A DNA stretch of 64,000 nucleotides, from contig JAWNGF010000003.1 in assembly GCA_037039685.1 (NCBI GenBank), forward strand, positions 4,128,571 to 4,192,570. The letters run 5' to 3'. A program made the translations under genes and the position numbers. This DNA comes from Ceratobasidium sp. AG-K. Taxonomy: Eukaryota > Basidiomycota > Agaricomycetes > Cantharellales > Ceratobasidiaceae. Shown one piece after another: positions 61,194-64,000 of this stretch (position 1 is the stretch's first letter; each line of letters starts with the position of its first letter). Below the pieces are notes generated by a model. The model worked only from the letters and a program-made list of their open reading frames with translations, had not been told where the DNA came from and did no database searches.

Positions 61194-61574
61194 CCACTGG
61201 TTCCCTAAGCTGATGTCTTTATGATTGAATGGCCATATAAGCACGGTCATAGGTAGAGATGGGGAGGGGGGAAAACATCACCTTATCTTTGCCCATTTGT
61301 GAGGGAAGTCAGTAATGTGGTTGGGTTTGTTTTCAGAGTCAGCCCAACCGCACTGTTCAACACGTTGGATGCTGTTTTTCAAATTTCTAGATTTGTTGCT
61401 CACAGAAGAGAATTGGCCTCTCACAGTGTTGCTGCTGGAGATAGAGCTTGAGCAACCATTGGTGTGGGTGTGGGTGTGGAGGTTACAAGGGTTGGGCAGT
61501 GTCTGGCCTACATGCAGAATATTTTGATGGGAAGACATGGTTTTTTCTTGGGAAGAGTGGTGATGGGTGTGCAA
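61189..61574 (-). pseudogene. aquaglyceroporin, 5' exons separated by the insertion
   Basis: Exon 1 (61282-61574, or from the second ATG at 61538) encodes the cytosolic N-terminus: His/Thr repeats from a GTGTGG-type microsatellite, a Ser/Asn-rich stretch and a basic end (FPHKWAKIR). A 64-bp GT-AG intron follows (acceptor AAAG). Exon 2 starts at 61216 with HQLREPVAK and is cut at the CTTGG duplication. The remaining 9 nt (FLG) lie at 40470-40478. Together they read LREPVAKFLG/TMTLLIFG, the expected entry into the first membrane helix. Confidence 0.87.
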
Positions 61575-62199
61575 TTGAGAGGGAGGGGTAAATGAAGTGT
61601 GGGTTCAGATTTCAGCGGAGCATTCATCTGATCTTTCCTGCACCCTGATCATGACAATCTGGCCTGGCTAGTTACAAAAGCGTTGAGTCATAGATATGCT
61701 CTGGTGTTGCCACTGTCGTCAGTCCAAAGGAATTCAGACTCTGTGGCTCTTCAAAGGTAGCCAGTAGATCTGGGGGACTTGGGGGATTTGGGGTGACATC
61801 ACAGGGCAAATTTGTTCAGCACCAAAGAGAAACCAAGCACGGGACTTGTTCAAGGAGTGGCTGATCAAGCCAAGTCAAGGCTTGCCCGGTGTCTCTGTCT
61901 TTGGGCCATGAAATATTTTGTTAATGCACAGAACTTGGAGGACACACTATCCCTAGCCATGGCATGGGAGTCTCACCCGGATATCAATGCCTAACGGTCC
62001 CCTCACATACAATAGCTTATGAACCCAGGTGGTAAATAGTGCGCCAGCCTGTTACCATGCTGAAATAGCACAAGGCATATTCAACCCCCAGAATTAGCTA
62101 TTGATGGCCAGTGCAAATTCCATAAGTACAGAACAAGGCGGCAACCAACAATTGGAACAATTGATGTATGAATTTATGACAAATTTCACAAGGTAGACT
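61575..62199. other. upstream region of the aquaglyceroporin
   Basis: About 625 bp. It should contain the aquaglyceroporin promoter (minus strand). An open frame at 61812-61994 (SRLARCLCLWAMKYFVN) faintly resembles a retroelement gag piece but is too short to call. Confidence 0.4.
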
Positions 62200-62722
62200 T
62201 GTCACAGGAGTATTTGGGCACAAGAATACAAAGAGTTAAAAGCCGCTGGTTTACTGAGAGCTTGGTTTGGGTGGCAATCTCCTGGCAAATTGGAATGGCA
62301 CTCCTTTTGTCCTGACTTGGGTCAATTAGGTATATAAAAGGTTAAGGGGCTTGACTAGATAAGTCTTAGAACCCAAGGAGCAGCAATAGTAAAGAGGATT
62401 GGATTGGGCAAGTCCTAGTGGAGAGGAGGTCAAGCCTTGTCGTTAACCGGCTTGACCTCTGGGTTTATATACATGAGGGATCAGTGCCACGTCATCATCT
62501 ATCAGTGTGAGAAAGCCAAGTACATCTGATGATAAGCAAGATAAGAGGTATGACTCGACATTCTGGAAGTTCTGGAAGCAATCACCAATCTCAAATGGAA
62601 AGACAAATACATCACATGATACAAGTTAAGCGCCAGAGGACATTTGTACCAAAAAAGGAAAGTGTTCAAAAAAAAAGATATAAAATCAGAATAAAATGTC
62701 TGAGCTTAGTCAGCTCATGACA
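62200..62722 (-). repeat. 3' LTR of copy 4
   Basis: On the minus strand it runs TGTCATGAGC...CCTGTGACA and follows the purine tract AGGAGGGGGTAA. The 62722 end is firm (polypurine tract beside it); the 62200 end is chosen by the matching TGTCA/TGACA termini. A minus-strand TATATAAA lies near 62466-62473. Confidence 0.68.
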
Positions 62723-62732
62723 TTACCCCCTC

Positions 62733-63930
62733 CTAAGGGCCTGGCGCGGTGGGGTGGAGTTTGTGAAATTTATCAACTAGTTCAGGAGCATTCTTGAGGT
62801 CTTCCTTTGTCTGCCAAGAGTTGTCTGCATGAGAGTATCCTTTCCATTTGACGTAATAGTGGAGTTGACAGTGAATTTTCTTGGAATTAAGGATTTCTTC
62901 AACTTCCCACTCTTCTTCTCCTTCTTGTGTGACAATAGGGGGTGGTTGAGCGGGTTCGCGACCATGGGGATCATAGTGAAATTTCTTGAGCAACATGACA
63001 TGGAAGACAGGATGGATCTTCATTGACTTTGGTAATTCCAGTCTAAAGGCGTGAGTCCCTATTTTTTCCAGTACTTTGTAAGGGCCTAAAACTTTGTGAG
63101 AGAGTTTTACTGAAGGTCTATCTGTGGATATGTTTTGATGATTAAGCCAGACTTTATCTCCAGGGTTTATTTCTTCTGGTTCCTTGGCTCCTTTATCAAA
63201 GTAGTGTTTGTAGGATTGGTTTGCTAGGATGAGAGTGGCTTTGACTTCATTGTATCCTTTCAACAGGAATTCTGCGTGGGCATCAGCTTCAGGAACAGTA
63301 TAGTCTGATTCTTCCCCAATGTTCATTCTAGGGTTGAAACCTTGACAGATCTGGAAAGGGGTTTTGCCAGTGGATGCTTGGATTCCATTGTTGTAAGCAA
63401 ACTCTGCCATAGGGAGTAGGGCTACCCAGTCGTTTTGCCTATGGTTGACAAAAGCCCTGATAAAGATTTCAACAACTTGGTTTGCCCGTTCTGACTGTCC
63501 ATCTGTCCTTGGGTGATAGGCTGTGCTGAAGGTGGGTTTTACGTCCAACCATTTGTACAGATGTTTAATGAACTTTGAGTTGAAGGTGGATCCTCTATCC
63601 AAGACTGTTGCTTTTGGGGTGCCATGGAGTTTCCAGATGTTTGCGACAAAGATATTGGCTATGTCTACTGCTGTAGCCGTTGATTTGCAAGGGAGATAAT
63701 GTGCCATTTTGGAGAAACAATCTACCACTGTTAAGATTGCATCATATCCTTCTGACTCTGGGAGCCCTACAATCATGTCATAAGAGATCTCTTCCCAAGG
63801 TCTCTCAGGAATGTGCAAAGGACGCAGTAGTCCTGTGGGGAGTTGGTTTGATGGTTTAACTCAAATGCATGTTTTGCAGTGTGACACGTAAGAGTTGATG
63901 AATTTCTTCATGGTTGGCCAGTAGTAAGTT
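62733..63930 (-). pseudogene. copy 4 integrase and chromodomain, partial pol with one stop
   Basis: Open from 63818 to 62733. Integrase core: RPWEEISYDMIVGLPESEGY (first Asp), VLDRGSTFNSKFIKHLYKW (second Asp), TAYHPRTDGQSERANQVVE (Glu), all three catalytic residues present. The C-terminal barrel is GDKVWLNHQNISTDRPS to LGPYKVLEKIGTHAFRLELP; the chromodomain is EWEVEEILNSKKIHCQLHYY with VKWKGYSHADNSW. Upstream, in frame, CKTCI is followed by a TGA at about 63860 where an Arg codon is expected (CIxVKPSNQLPTGLLRPL). RT and gag lie outside the window. Confidence 0.85.
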
Positions 63931-64000
63931 CTTGAGACCAATTCCAAAGTTCTTGCCTGTCCAGGATGCCCTGCTGTAATATTGTCATGGCGCGATTCCA

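Larger units (their letters stand above)
62200..64000 (-). mobile_element. copy 4: a different Ty3/gypsy chromovirus, 3' part
   Basis: 3' LTR, polypurine tract and pol end on the minus strand, continuing beyond the right edge. Its protein and LTR differ clearly from copies 1-3, so it is another family. Confidence 0.85.

Noticed and set aside
61462..61480. TGTGGG-type short repeat as telomeric DNA
   Set aside because: Only a few units, embedded in the first aquaglyceroporin exon where it encodes His/Thr repeats.
61812..61994. Possible retroelement gag fragment
   Set aside because: Only 60 codons with weak resemblance to gag; no flanking element sequence.

Overview
The window is nuclear DNA of a filamentous basidiomycete. 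Genes are dense and broken by many 45-60 bp GT-AG introns. Gene content fits an Agaricomycete: an AA9 polysaccharide monooxygenase, a TPR-CHAT protein, a Zn2Cys6 regulator with a Rhizoctonia-like middle region, and Ty3/gypsy chromoviruses. I infer Rhizoctonia or a close relative (Ceratobasidiaceae); no rRNA or other marker proves it.

Positions 1-39 kb are a host gene region. In order: a secreted AA9 LPMO cut by the left edge (-), an NmrA-like reductase (-), the tRNA methyltransferase TRM44 (+), a Ubc4/5-like E2 with a SUMO-interacting-type tail (+), a WW-domain protein (-), a 67-residue unknown protein (+), a decayed TPR-CHAT gene (-), a Zn2Cys6 transcription factor (+), telomerase reverse transcriptase (-), an aldo-keto reductase (-), COP9 signalosome subunit 3 (-), a bestrophin-like channel (-), a bHLH factor (-), the unfolded-protein-response sensor IRE1 (-), an F-box/WD40 protein (-) and an unrecognised 195-residue protein (-). 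They are mostly unrelated housekeeping and signalling genes. I see no biosynthetic cluster.

Positions 39-61.6 kb hold the most striking structure. An aquaglyceroporin gene (-) is split inside a 37-nt exon by about 20.7 kb of nested LTR retrotransposons, bounded by the 5-bp duplication CTTGG at 40479-40483 and 61189-61193. Removing the insert and one CTTGG restores an open frame across the exon. Three related Ty3/gypsy chromovirus copies lie inside. Copy 3 (-, outermost) entered the aquaporin. Copy 2 (+, 48119-55338, its own AATGG duplication) entered copy 3. Copy 1 (-, 40484-47645) also entered copy 3, and its left LTR then recombined with the left LTR of copy 3. All copies appear to use Tf1-like self-priming, all have NSG in place of the protease DSG, and they carry an extra tryptophan-rich ORF (ORF3) between the chromodomain and the 3' LTR. 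That ORF is open in copies 1 and 2 although gag and pol are full of stops.

From 62.2 kb to the right edge is a fourth, distinct Ty3/gypsy element (-): its 3' LTR, chromodomain and integrase, continuing beyond the window.
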